From positions 136,792-200,791 of the forward strand of contig JXTC01000145.1 of the NCBI GenBank assembly GCA_002914845.1: 64,000 bases of DNA, in the 5' to 3' direction. Each line of letters starts with the position of its first letter. Position 1 is the stretch's first letter. The position numbers were made by a program, and so were the translations under genes. The notes beneath the pieces are model-generated. The model made no database searches. It had not been told where the DNA came from and was given only the letters and a program-made list of their open reading frames with translations. The DNA is from Trema orientale (Eukaryota; Streptophyta; Magnoliopsida; Rosales; Cannabaceae). Below, piece after piece: positions 12,375 through 23,900 of this stretch.

Positions 12375-12573
12375 CTTTTTCCAACATATACCCATGGGAA
12401 GAAGGTCATGTGCTTAGCACATGGTCATTTAACGCCACTTTTAGACAGAAAAATGCCCAGGGATTAACGTGTGATGGAAACCAATAGTTTGGGGATTTCA
12501 AGTGCTAAAGAAAAAGTTGGGGACCTAAGTGATACACTAGGAAAAGTTTGGGGACCCTAGGTGATATTTTCCC
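12375..12573 (-). repeat. Right terminal inverted repeat of the MULE
   Basis: Reverse complement of 5748-5945. The outermost bases read GGTGATATTTTCCC on the plus strand, followed at once by the T run that forms the presumed target duplication. Confidence 0.88.
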
Positions 12574-12751
12574 TTTTTTTTTTTTGTTAAGAAAATGTAA
12601 CAGCATATTGTAATTAACAATCATGAGACTAAATTGCTACAAATCGGAAAATTTAAGGGGTTTTTTTAACACTTCTATCTATAAAAATAAAAAAAAATTA
12701 TAAAAATACGGTGTGTCAAATTTGTCTTCTTCTAATTCCCGCTTTTTTTAA

Positions 12752-12979
12752 TAGAAAACTACCACTTTTAAAAAAGTTTTTAGAAAAATATCATGTTAAA
12801 AATGGTTACTAGTTAGTAATGTCTGAAAATTGATTACCAGTTACCAATTACTAGTTATATACTATTTAAAAATACTTTTAGTTACTAGTTAACAGTGCTC
12901 GAAAACTAATTACTGATTACTAGATACTATTTTAGAAAATGATATTTTTCTAAATTCTTTTAAAAATAATATTATTCTA
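12752..12979. mobile_element. Small AT-rich MITE with GTTACT clusters, copy A
   Basis: The ends read TAGAAAACTACCACTTTTAA and, reverse-complemented, TAGAATAATATTATTTTTAA. The core is packed with GTTACTAGTTA-like motifs on both strands. A second copy with the same ends and core style lies at 39487-39744. No target duplication was identified, so the superfamily is open. Confidence 0.5.
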
Positions 12980-13149
12980 AAAAATACGACACCGAATCAT
13001 AAATAAACTGAGCTCACCGAATATTTTATAATTTTCACTAATTTTAAGGGCTTAATAGCAATGCTTGAAAAAACTTTGAGACGACATGGCCATGTTATAT
13101 ATAGTTCGTGACCCTTTGATACAAATTAGAAGACTAAATTCCTAGACAA

Positions 13150-13254
13150 GGCGAGAGAGAACTAAGAACAGCGAACCTCAGCGGCAGTCTCTTGGGTTTG
13201 ATCTCGCCGCTTCCCCTATTGCTCCGCCGCCGTGGTCTCGTCATCCCTTACCAG
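13150..13254 (+). other. Probable 5' UTR exon of the F-box gene
   Basis: A more GC-rich island ends at a good donor (CCAG then GTTAGT, GT at 13255). It contains no ATG-initiated frame that continues into the coding exons. The first intron would run to the AG at about 14002-14003, seven bases before the start codon. The upstream edge is not fixed. Confidence 0.5.
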
Positions 13255-14009
13255 GTTAGTTTTTAATCTATAAAAACCTTTTACTTCATCGAAGAGAATG
13301 AAATAAAACTACTTTTATCAAACAAATTAACCCTAGTTATTAAAATTAAAAAGAAAAAAGAAAAAAGAAAAAGAAATAAATATGAATTAAGGAGTTTATT
13401 TTAGCTCACTAAATAAGCTATCCAGTGTCCTCTATACAGTAGCTGTCCGATGTATTGATATTCTTCTAGCCCTGTCTCTGCTAACGTTTCTCGACCCGGG
13501 TTTGTGTTGTTCTTATGGGTAAAAAGAGGTGCTTTAACCTTTAGATGCATCAGAAACCGTAGTATCTTTTCTCTGTATATTATAATTTGTTCTTTTGAGT
13601 TATAAAGATGATTTTTTTCAATCAGAGAATCATCCAGGTTGGTTGGTACTTGCTTTTTTTCAGCGTTTCATTATTTGGAAGTTTTATTTGATTTCATAAT
13701 CAAACTGTGATTCTTAAAACAAGTGTTTGTATTTGAACAGTTGAGGTGGGATCGATTTTGTTTCCTTCTTTTGAGGGCGCTCTTACGCCACTTGCAATAT
13801 GTTTCTATTATTATTATTATTATTTTTTTTCACACCTCTTTTAAAATGATTTCTCATTCAATATAAAGATCTCAATTGCATAAGCACCCATGCTAAGTTT
13901 ATACTTCCTTCGTGTACTTATGTATGAAATTTCGGACAAAGACAATGTACTTATACAATATATCGCTAACATATACATATGTTATTGTATTTTCACTTTT
14001 TAAGGAAAA

Positions 14010-16211
14010 ATGGTTGAACCGAAAAGGGGAGGAAAGAAATTTCCACCAGCAGTCATATCAAAGATTTCTTTGCCGGAGGTAAGTAATTAAGTTAATTCTG
14101 GGATTTGATCTCTCTTCAATAATTTTAGTTTGTTTGTGCTTTGCTTATTTAATGAAATATACTTACTAAAGCTATATCTATATCACATTTGCAGATTAAC
14201 AAGACTAATGAGGAGTCCTTGTCCAGGGGCACGTTTCACAGGTCAATTAAGAGGCAAAAGGTTTCCAGTGTTGTTGTAGTCAAGGTGAGTTACATACACT
14301 CTAATGCTTCTAGGATTAGTTCATTATATTAAAATTTCAGTATTTTAATTATGCTGATATTGATGATCACTTTCCTTGAGATGCTTATAGAATGACGATA
14401 TTCAGCTGTTCGATTTGATTAGTAGACTGCCAGACGGTATTCTTTGTTCTATTATGTCACGTTTAAGTATGAGAGATGCAGTGCGTACCAGTGTTCTATC
14501 AAGAAGATGGAGACACTTGTGGAAAACATCATTGGAGAATATTGATTTTGGAGTTTTGAAAATGCCTAGAGACGGTACCAAATGCAGTTATTGTGACAAT
14601 AATGCTTTTGTGAAATGTGTCAGTCAAATCTTAGCACAACTTTGTTGTGATACAACGATAGAGTCCTTCAAGTTGAGTCGTCGTTTACGGTCTCCTGAAA
14701 AATACAGTCGTGAAATTGATAAATGGATTCAGTTTGTTGCAGATAAGAAAGTTCAAAAGCTTGATGTAGACTTATCCACAATTTGTCCCAATTGGGAAGG
14801 CTATAACCGTAAGAAGGTCTTTCTATTTCCTTATTGGCTATTTAGTAGTCAAGACAAGGGATCAGCATTAAAGTACTTGACTCTGAACTCTTACACATTT
14901 AATCTCCCTCCAAAATTTAGCCATTTCAGCTCCCTATCATCCTTAACTCTAAAATGTGTTGTTATGACTGAAGAGAACCTCATAAACATCTTATCCAATT
15001 GCATATCCCTTCAATGCTTAAGTATGACAGTGTGCTATTGTTCAAGGCATTTGAAGTTTGCTAGTAGATCATGCTCATCTCCTTCCTTGAAGTACTTGAG
15101 TGTAATGGATTGTAGATATCCAGAGATGGTTGATATATGCGATTTAGTAAATCTCTCTTCCTTTGAATTCTGTGGTGATATGTCAACTGAACTTCGGCTC
15201 AATCAAACGGCACCAGTTACTAGGGTTTATTATCGAATAGTTTATCCTTTCCAAGAGGAATATCTTTATGCCAAGCAAGACCTTCGGCTTGCAAGAGATT
15301 TTCCTCGACTCGAGACCTTAATATATACCTTTCCTCTTCTGAAGGTAAGTTTAAAAGCATAAATTTAGTTTGTTATTTTTGCTATTCTTGATGATTTATC
15401 TGGTTGTTTTTATTTTTCTTCAGGCACGATATATGCCTACAAATCTACCAACCTTCGCTAAACTAAAGCACTTGTCGCTGATACTAGTTAGAAGCTCGGT
15501 AGAAGAAACTTTAAGCCTCTTGGAACCAACAGCTTCATTATTGAAGGCATCTCCACTTTTACATAAACTTGAGTTGCATGTGAGTACCGTAGAATTACTT
15601 TATTCATTGAGGTGTTCAATAGACCAATAACTTATCACACTGAATGTTTTATATGCTAAAATTTGCTAGCAATGTTTATTATTGTTTTGTTTTATTCTTT
15701 TAACTATTCTGTTATACATATCATACCAATAATAGCAGGCAGTGAATTACCTCCAGATTAGGCCTGTTGCCATATTCTTTATTCTATTGTATCTTATTCG
15801 TGATATGAATGATCGTTTTATTTGAGTAAAGAAAGCTTATAATGTGGTTTCCTTTTTTCCCTTGTTTGTTTCTAGCTTCCTGGTTCCCGGATATCCTCTT
15901 CAATTTCTGTAAGGAATTGGATGAAAAGGGAAGAGATTGAGACATGTAGGGAATGCTGGCAACATTACAACCTCAGGGAAGTCGACCTATTTAATTTTCA
16001 TGGTAATAAAAGGGAAGTGGAGCTTGTTGAATATCTTGTCAAGCATACTGTGTCTCTTGAGAAGATACAAGTGGATCAGAAACGTCTAAGATATGTTGAT
16101 GGTAAATGGTTGGATGATACGTTTAGAGTTGGACTACATCTCACAAGAGAGAGTGTTTTTAGAATGCTACATGAAAGGATTCCCACATCCACAGACTTGA
16201 TAGTACTGTGA
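14010..16211 (+). CDS. F-box/LRR/FBD-domain protein, five coding exons
   Basis: Exons 14010-14078, 14195-14284, 14391-15344, 15424-15579 and 15876-16211 join with all junctions in phase 0 and encode about 534 residues. Residues 1-53 are basic and not typical of the family. The F-box follows (LISRLPDGILCSIMSRLSM, then SVLSRRWRHLW). Leucine-rich repeats fill the middle (FSHFSSLSSLTLKCVVM). The C-terminus holds an FBD-like region (LREVDLFNFHGNKREVELVE...LEKIQVD). F-box proteins of this group act as substrate receptors of SCF ubiquitin ligases; the substrate is unknown. It is not part of the conserved block around it and belongs to a family that expands rapidly in plants. The start at 14010 was chosen because exons 1 and 2 keep the frame into the F-box. 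A later start inside exon 3 would cut the F-box. Confidence 0.85.
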
Positions 16212-18279
16212 TTGTGTGGTTAATTTTTCAATTTTTCCTCTTAACATAGAAGGGAAATAATGCATACTGTATATTTCTTTTCAGGTTTTCTTTGTTATAG
16301 GGTCTCATTTTCTTTGGTTTATTAATTTATGTATTTTCCTTTTCTGTTAGTGACGATTTACATTCATTGGTTAAATTAAAAAATTTTGAACTTACTTGAG
16401 TTATCTTTTTTGGATTAGCATAAGGAGAAGGGTGGTTCTATTGCCACCTCATTTTTTTTTCACTCCCCCCTCCTAAACACACTCCCAAGTATTTTATAAT
16501 TTGTTAAGTATAAAAATACCCCTTGTTGTATGTTTCTCTAAAAATTTCTTTTTCCACCCTCCTAATACTTTTTATGTAGAAAAAAGAAGAAGAAAGAGAC
16601 CAGCACCTACCTATAAGAATCGATCATAAATCATAAAATTAGATGCTCAATTAACTTTTAAACATAAATCATTTGTTCCAAAGAGAAAAAAAAAACAAAC
16701 TTAGAAGGAAAACGCAGATTGTTGGTTCTCTAAAAAATAAAAATTCAGAACAATTAGTTCAAAAAAAAAAGGAAAGAAAAGAAAAACAGAAACTGTTGGT
16801 TTCCAGAAAAGGAAAAAAAAATATCAATAGAAGAAAGAAAAGAAAACATTAACAATTATAAAATTGATATCACAAAATTTATCTGAACTTTTCTACAATG
16901 ATTCAAAAGAAACAATACAATTAGTGAGAAATCTAGTTTCTATTTTCTTTTAAACATAAAATAAGAACATATAACTACCAATAATATTAAAATTAAAAAA
17001 ATTTACCTCATTACAATGTAAACCATAAGGAGAATCAAAATTTTCGGTAATCACAGTTTGTTCATCTATTCTTATGAAAATTGAATTGTATAAAATCTTG
17101 ATTTTTTTAAAATTTTGGGCAAAAGTACAATATGATTACTATACTAGTGTATTTGGGGGTGTGCTAAGAAATAAAAATTTAATTAATTATTACTGTTTGA
17201 GGATATTCATGTCAATTCTTAAGAGGATCTGTTTGTAAATAAATAATTAATTAAAAGAAAGGTGACGAGAGGAAAAAAAAAAATGAAGTGGGAGCCACTC
17301 GAGAAGAAATTGATAACATGTGGTGTAATTACGTGTGATGTGATATCATGGTTGGTTGTAATACAGGGTTGTTTTCGTTGGGCTAATTTTGATCTATATG
17401 ATAGAAAATTGAGGAGATCCCGTTTAGTATATTTCAGTCCAGTTATATGTTTTGGAAACTGAAAAAAATGAAAAATAGGTTCAAGAAATCATGTCTGGTT
17501 GCACATTTTTGGCTCCAAAATCTGAAAGTTATAGGTAGAAAATGAGGAAAGTTGCAACACAAATTATAATATATAATAGGGTGAGTTTTCAATAGGTATT
17601 TTTATTTTTGCTCTATGGATGGGTAAGTTTGACTAATTTGGAAATAAACCTATAATAACAAACCATCTTATTCAATATATTAATTTTTAATTCATTTTTT
17701 TTATTTCTTTTCTTTTTTAAAATTTAATTTAAAATTAATTTTTTTTAATTACCTTTAATTTAAAACTATATGTACTATTGTATCTAGTATCTTCAATATT
17801 TTATAAAATTTCTTTTTTACTGTATGAAAGGTAAAATTTAAGGTAGCATAATTTTCATATTATTAATAAGTTATTTTCTTTAATTAAAAAAAAACTATAA
17901 ATAAAGCAACTACATTAAAAGAAAATTTGTTTTAAAAAAATTATACATGAATCAGCTTAAAATTTGTACATCTTTTGTTGTTTTTTTTTCAAAACAAATA
18001 AGATAGTTGAGAGTGATTTGGGATTATTAAGTATTTTTCACTAGTTTCATTTTCTTATAAAAAAAATTGACCAGCTCATCAGGTTACCTATCTTTTTTTA
18101 ATTTAAATAACTTTCTATATTTATATATGTATTAATTATAATAATTTTTTTTAGTAAATTTACTAATATTATTTTCGCCATTAGATTGAAATCCAATGAC
18201 CCAAATTTGAGTACTCATCCATAGAATAAAAATAAAAATTTCCATTGAAACATCAACCTTTATAATATATATATATATA
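16212..18279. other. AT-rich intergenic DNA downstream of the F-box gene
   Basis: No gene seen. The two ends of 16430-17300 share weakly inverted similarity (CCACCTCATTTTTTTTTT against CCCACTTCATTTTTTTTT on the other strand) and may be a worn inverted-repeat element. A short stretch at about 17590-17650 resembles the end of the 4724-4959 MITE family. Confidence 0.35.
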
Positions 18280-18516
18280 AGACACCAATCCAGTAGGTAT
18301 TTTTTTTTTTTTAACCTATACATAGGTATCATTTTGGCTAATTCAAATTTATCATGCACATTTTTTTTTATAGTAAAAAGTAGGAGAAAGAAATGGCATT
18401 AATGATGCACATCTTTTCATGCACATCATTATAACCGTTAGATCATTATTAGATGATGATCCAATGGCTAGAAAAAAAATATCTATACATAGGTAAATTG
18501 AATTACCTACTTACCC
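18280..18516. mobile_element. Second copy of the 4724-4959 MITE family, inverted
   Basis: It begins CACCAATCCAGTAGGTA and runs through AACCTATACATAGGTATC, TTTGGCTAATT and CCGTTAGATCATTA, matching the reverse complement of the 4724-4959 element along its length. The right end is shortened to ACCTACTTACCC. No clear target duplication remains. Confidence 0.6.
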
Positions 18517-18529
18517 AGAAGATATCAGG

Positions 18530-19275
18530 AAGATTGAGATTGAATCATCTTGATTAAGATTTCAAATAGAAATTACCTTATCCAACCCGTCCAACTAGGC
18601 ATTTTTTGTATAGCTGAGTCGAGTCAACCCTTTCTTAGACGGCTAAAACCCCTTAAAAACTTCCATAAATTGGACTCCTCTAAATCTAGGTTGATTGAAA
18701 TCTACCTTCCATAAATTGAGCTATCATATATTCTCTCTATATACTTTTTTGTAGCCAATCATCCTTAAATAGGATGAGTGAAATTCAGTCATCCATAATT
18801 AGGCTAACTCGAATCTACCATCACTTTCAAACATACATAACCATTATTTTTCCAATTAAGAAAGACACGTGGAGGCCAAAATTGAGAGGATCGAAATTCA
18901 ACCCCAACAACTACCTTTCTAAACGCCAGTGAGGAAGAGTTTCCGAATAGAATCATGGCTAGTGGGAGTGATCGGAGGACAGATGCGATGAGAATGGCAC
19001 CATATGAGTCGTCTTGCCTGAAAATGGAAATGGGACTCTGAGAAAGGACGCTAGGGTTCTTTGTTTCTGTTAATTACTCAATTACCCCTTCAAAATAGAG
19101 CACGTGAGGAGCACACACTAGCTTAACAGAGAAATGTGTCGGATTTGGCTGAGGAACTAACTGATGCAAGTATTTTAAAACGTTTGGGATTTAAATACTA
19201 AAATTTAAGCTTGGGGGACTAAGTGCCAAAAACTCTAAACGTCGGAGATTTTTGCTGTAAATTACCCTAAAACCA
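18530..19275. mobile_element. Possible worn MULE-like end, non-coding
   Basis: The right end (about 19150-19270) reads, on the minus strand, GGGTAATTTACAGCAAAAAT followed by AGTTTTTGGCACTTAGTCCC, a style typical of MULE terminal repeats. I found no partner repeat on the left. A related-looking stretch lies at about 45990-46190. Tentative. Confidence 0.3.
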
Positions 19276-20870
19276 TCTCTTGTATAATTGCTTTAATTTT
19301 GCGATATTTATAATGATAGTGTTGTTAATACTTTTACAACATTTAAGAATCTGCTGTAAAAAATTAAAGCAAAAAATTTATAATATTTATGATTACACCA
19401 ATAATAATTTTGCAGTATTTAAGGTGTCATAAAATTGTGACGAAAAACATAAAACAAACTATAAATAATAGAGCCACCCTTGTAATCTTAATCTTGACTT
19501 TCTTTTTCTAGCTAACCACTAAAAATTTCTTATAAAAGGTCTCATACTCGTGATAATCTCATTAAGCTCCCACCATACGCAATTTCGAGTCAAATACAAA
19601 TCGAAAACAACGTCGTTTTGACCATACATTGTGTACATTTATTACATGTGTGTGTCAACATACATGCATATAGCTACGTACTCTAACATAATAGATTGAG
19701 ATTGAGAAGGAAACTCATTTGTATACTGCAAATAAGTGGAATTTTGATTTGGGAACGGGTCCAAAAATGGGAGTTGAATGGAGAATATGGGATCAGCAAG
19801 ATTCCGCTATAGACGGCGCAAGAGGGAAACATGTCCCTCTGTCCGTGACTCTGGCCCATTTGGCCCATTTCAGGTTGTCATTATTAGGACCGAATCGTAC
19901 CAACAGCATACATTTGGTATCAAACTTCTAATTATTGTCTTATTAGTGCACCTAATTTTTTAATATTATTAATGCACCACTAAGGAACGCACTTGTTCTC
20001 TTTCTTATTCACCAAAGTGCCATTATAGTAAAAACAAAAAAGTATTCCTCCCATTTCTTTTCGTAAGACTTTTTGGTGTTGAATTACCCGGCATTAATTA
20101 TTATGCTTAATCGCCTCCATATACTCAAGTAATCAAGACTACCAAACGTGTAATCTACTTCGAAATTTTAATCGATTGATGAGTAGAATTTCTCGAGACA
20201 TATATTAATATTCCAAGCGTACATTCAAAATTCTAAGCCGCTAATCCGAAAGGAAAGTAGAAAGAAAATAGAAGGAATAAGTAACAAATGTGAGAAAGGT
20301 CAATATTTTCTGTCTTGCTATTTTCTCGTTCTAATTAATATGTAAACACATAAATAAATAAATAAATAAGAAAGTAGTTTTCATTCTTTTTGCTTTATGT
20401 TTTGTTGGATTTAATCCTACGTACAAATTAAGAAGTAAATCATATATATATATGCACAATCATTCATAAGATGATAGTATTTTTTTTTTTTCAAATATCA
20501 TTTATTATAATATTATATATATTTTTCCCGAAAGAACCTTTAAATGTATTTTTAAAACAAACTAAGCTCGCATAAATAGTAATAACAATGGAGACAATAA
20601 AAGGTGAAAAAACAAAGGTAGTGAAAATTGAAGCATGATGTCTGCGATCTCTTCTACAAATTTAATTTCCCCATTTCCTCCAATAAGATGTATTGTGCCC
20701 CACGGACCACCGCATGCACACTGAATGGGCACAAACCACGTAACCCCTAACAATGGCAAATCCGTAACAAAGTAGAAAAATCAATGGCAAATCTCAAAAA
20801 CAACTTGTATCTTATTTTATACCTGCATACATCAGTGGTTCAGTACCACATATTGCTTGGCTAGTTTCAT
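19276..20870. other. Intergenic DNA upstream of CCD7
   Basis: No convincing gene. The small open frames at 19683-19963 resemble nothing I know. This stretch should contain the distal CCD7 promoter; no specific cis-element is claimed. Confidence 0.4.
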
Positions 20871-20880
20871 TATATATACA
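20871..20880 (+). promoter_or_regulatory. Candidate TATA box of CCD7
   Basis: TATATATACA lies 78 bp before the CCD7 start codon, at a distance that would give a short leader. Position and sequence are the only support. Confidence 0.45.
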
Positions 20881-20948
20881 TATATTGCTTCATCAATGCC
20901 GGCCGCACTCTGAAACTTCCAAAACGACAATAACTCTAATCTCAAACA

Positions 20949-23900
20949 ATGCAGACCCAAACATGCCTCCAAATTATTCCCCCAAAACTCCCGTCATCTA
21001 CCGTTCACCGGGTTATTCCGTCACCGCCCACTAAAACACCACCAGCACCACCTACTTCCATTTCCATTTCCACGTCGTCCGTCGTCAACAACCGCGTCAC
21101 CACCGGTAATCATAACAAAACCCCAATAGCCTCCCCAAACGACGTCGTCGAAGACTCCACCGCCGCATTCTGGGACTACCAGTTTCTCTTCGTGTCGCAG
21201 CGATCGGAGACGACGGAGCCGGTGGCGCTCCGAGTCGTCGACGGCGCTGTTCCGGCGGACTTCCCAGCCGGAACATACTACTTGGCCGGACCGGGGATCT
21301 TCTCCGACGACCATGGCTCGACGGTGCACCCTCTGGACGGCCATGGCTACCTGAGGGCCTTCGTTTTTGGGTCGGAGAGCACTGAGGAGGTTAAGTTCAT
21401 GGCTCGGTACGTGGAGACTGAGGCCCAGAAAGAAGAGCACGACCCGGAGACCGACACGTGGCGGTTCGCGTACCGGGGACCGTTTTCGGTGTTGAAAGGA
21501 GGACAGAGAGTTGGGAACACTAAGGTGATGAAGAACGTGGCAAACACGAGCGTTTTGGTGTGGGGAGGGAGGTTGCTGTGTATGTGGGAAGGTGGCGACC
21601 CTTACGAGATTGAATCTCGATCTTTGGATACCATCGGAAAGATTGATTTGATCGACGGCTGTGACTCGATATCGGATGTTGGTATTAACTTCCGTGATCC
21701 GTGGGGTTTAGCCGCACGGTTATTGAGGCCCGTTCTCTATGGTATGCTTCTATTATTATGGTGTTCTTGGTTGCAGTTTCAATTCACATTGGTATCGTAC
21801 CTTAGAGATTTTTTTTTTTTTTTTTATGATTTACACAAGAGTAATACTAGGGACACATAAAAGTCACGTACAATAATATAATATATACTTTTAACCCCGA
21901 TAATTTACATGGTGTGAACTATTTTGAAAACATAGGGGTGGATGAAAAATATGTTTCATATTGTGCGTGATTTTTATGTGTAAATTATGTCTCTAATAGA
22001 GCCATCAAAATAGGTGGGACGAACCAATTCGACTTGGCCCATAATGGGTTTCCGGATTGAACGGAGCTAGCCAAGCTGGCCCGTATGGGTGAGGGTGGAG
22101 TCCAACCCAGCCCTATAGCCCAGGGGAGGGCTGATGTGGGTCGGCCCGTTCCGGCCTGCAAATAGCCCGTTTTTTTTTTTAATTTAAAATTTTTTAAATG
22201 ATTTAATGATTAAAAAAACAAAATATATATTATATGTATAATTCTTATAAAAATATATATATTTATAGGGCGCGTCTACAGTAGAGGCGTCCCTACGTAG
22301 GGACCTGTCTATACACCGTTTGATGGGAATCTGTGTATAAACAGATTTTCTACAGATTCCCATCAAACGGTGTATAAGGGGGGCCCTACGTAGGGGCGCC
22401 CCTACTGTAGCTCTCCCCATATTTATATGATTATATATAATATATATTATTTTATTTTTTTGTTTTTAATTTTTTAAAAAAATTTGGGTCGACCCGCGGG
22501 CCGAGAGTGATAGGCCAAGCCTAGTCCTGAGAGTATGGCCGGGCCGAACCCGAGCCTATCTTGAATGGGTCGGCTCGGCCCGTGGGCCATAGTAATGAGC
22601 TATGAGTCAACCCGTTTGACCCGGCCCATTTTGAGAACTTTAGTCTTTGGTATTACTCTTTACTTAAAAGGAAGATGTGCATAAATTCTTTTACAATTTC
22701 TACTAAAGCCCCAACAAAAACACTATTCCTTTTTTTCAAGTATCGAGTCATATGGATCATAAATTGTGCACCACAAGTAAGAATTTCATCTGCTAGCTTA
22801 AATTCTTTTTAGATTTTCTCACTGGATTATCATATATACATTTAGTTAACTTGAAGCATATATATAGTCACGTACAGGTCTATACTTGCCTTGTGTAGTA
22901 AAATGTGTCATATTACTATAATGGCGGAGTCCGGACTTATTTTCAGTACAAGCATAAGGCGAGTTTCAAAATACGATAACAATGCGAAAAAGTAACTAAA
23001 CTTTAAAATAATATTGATCCAAATAAAATACACTATAGAACACATTGTAAAGGAAAACTCTAGAAATCTGATTTATTTTTCCTTCAATTCTCACGAAGGT
23101 TTAATTGTTTTCACATTCCTATTCCTATAAAGAAAAGAAGATTTAGAACACCGACGAAAAATGAATGAGTGAGTTTTTAGGTGGAGTAAATGTGATAATG
23201 TACCTTTAATTATAACGAGGACATAACTGTAAAAAAAATATTTCAGTGGGGCAAATTAGAGAAAAAAATTATTTTATATATAAATAATAAGAAGAAAAAA
23301 GTTATGAGTGGGGGGCCATTGCCCCTACTCAACTCCCTTCCCTCTACTCGTGCGTTATTAATTATTTCCAAAGCGTTCTTTATAAAAATCTCAGATTTAA
23401 TTTCCAGATTACGTACATCAACATTATGTTTAATAAGAAGGATGGATAGATTATGAATGAGCGAGAGTTTGAGGGATAGAGATCAAGATAGTAGTTCTCT
23501 TTATGAGAAAGAGGGAATAGAAACTGAAAGAACGGATAGAAATTTAATTATTTAATAAATATATTACCTACTATAACAAAACATAATTGTTGATTTTTGT
23601 ACTGGTAATTTTGTTATAATTGACTTTTTATTTTGTTACTCTTCTCGATGTCCCAAAGATGGAAGGATTCAATTTAGTAAGCCCCAAGGTATTTGCTACC
23701 CCTCTACCTTTTCACTCTCTCATAGCCCCTTCTACCGAAAAAAAAAAATGTATTTTAGCCGTCCTTTCACCTCACTTCACCCTTCTTTCTCTATCCTTCC
23801 ACAAATCTCTCCAACCATAAAATGTAAAGTAACGTAAGTACTGTTATTTCACCTTTTCCTTTGGTATTGTTTTAAGAAACAAGAATCTCTGTATACAGGA

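Larger units (their letters stand above)
5748..12573 (+). mobile_element. MuDR/Mutator-like transposon (MULE), full length but decayed
   Basis: The two ends are inverted copies of each other for about 190-200 bp. Both begin GGGAAAATATCACCTAGGG and stay alignable through small indels to about 5945 on the left and 12375 on the right. The element lies in a T run: 11 T precede it and 12 T follow it, consistent with a 9-bp duplication of TTTTTTTTT. Inside is a broken mudrA-type transposase on the plus strand (7259-10497) and, near the right end, a tandem-repeat array (11444-11850). With 6826 bp, long TIRs and transposase coding, this was once an autonomous MULE. Several stops and frameshifts make it inactive as a source of transposase. 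Confidence 0.88.

Noticed and set aside
5748..12573. Capture of a host gene fragment inside the MULE (Pack-MULE)
   Set aside because: All recognisable coding between the TIRs belongs to the transposase; no unrelated gene fragment was seen.
19683..19963. Overlapping short frames on both strands upstream of CCD7
   Set aside because: No resemblance to any family, and several frames are open at once, which points to composition rather than coding.
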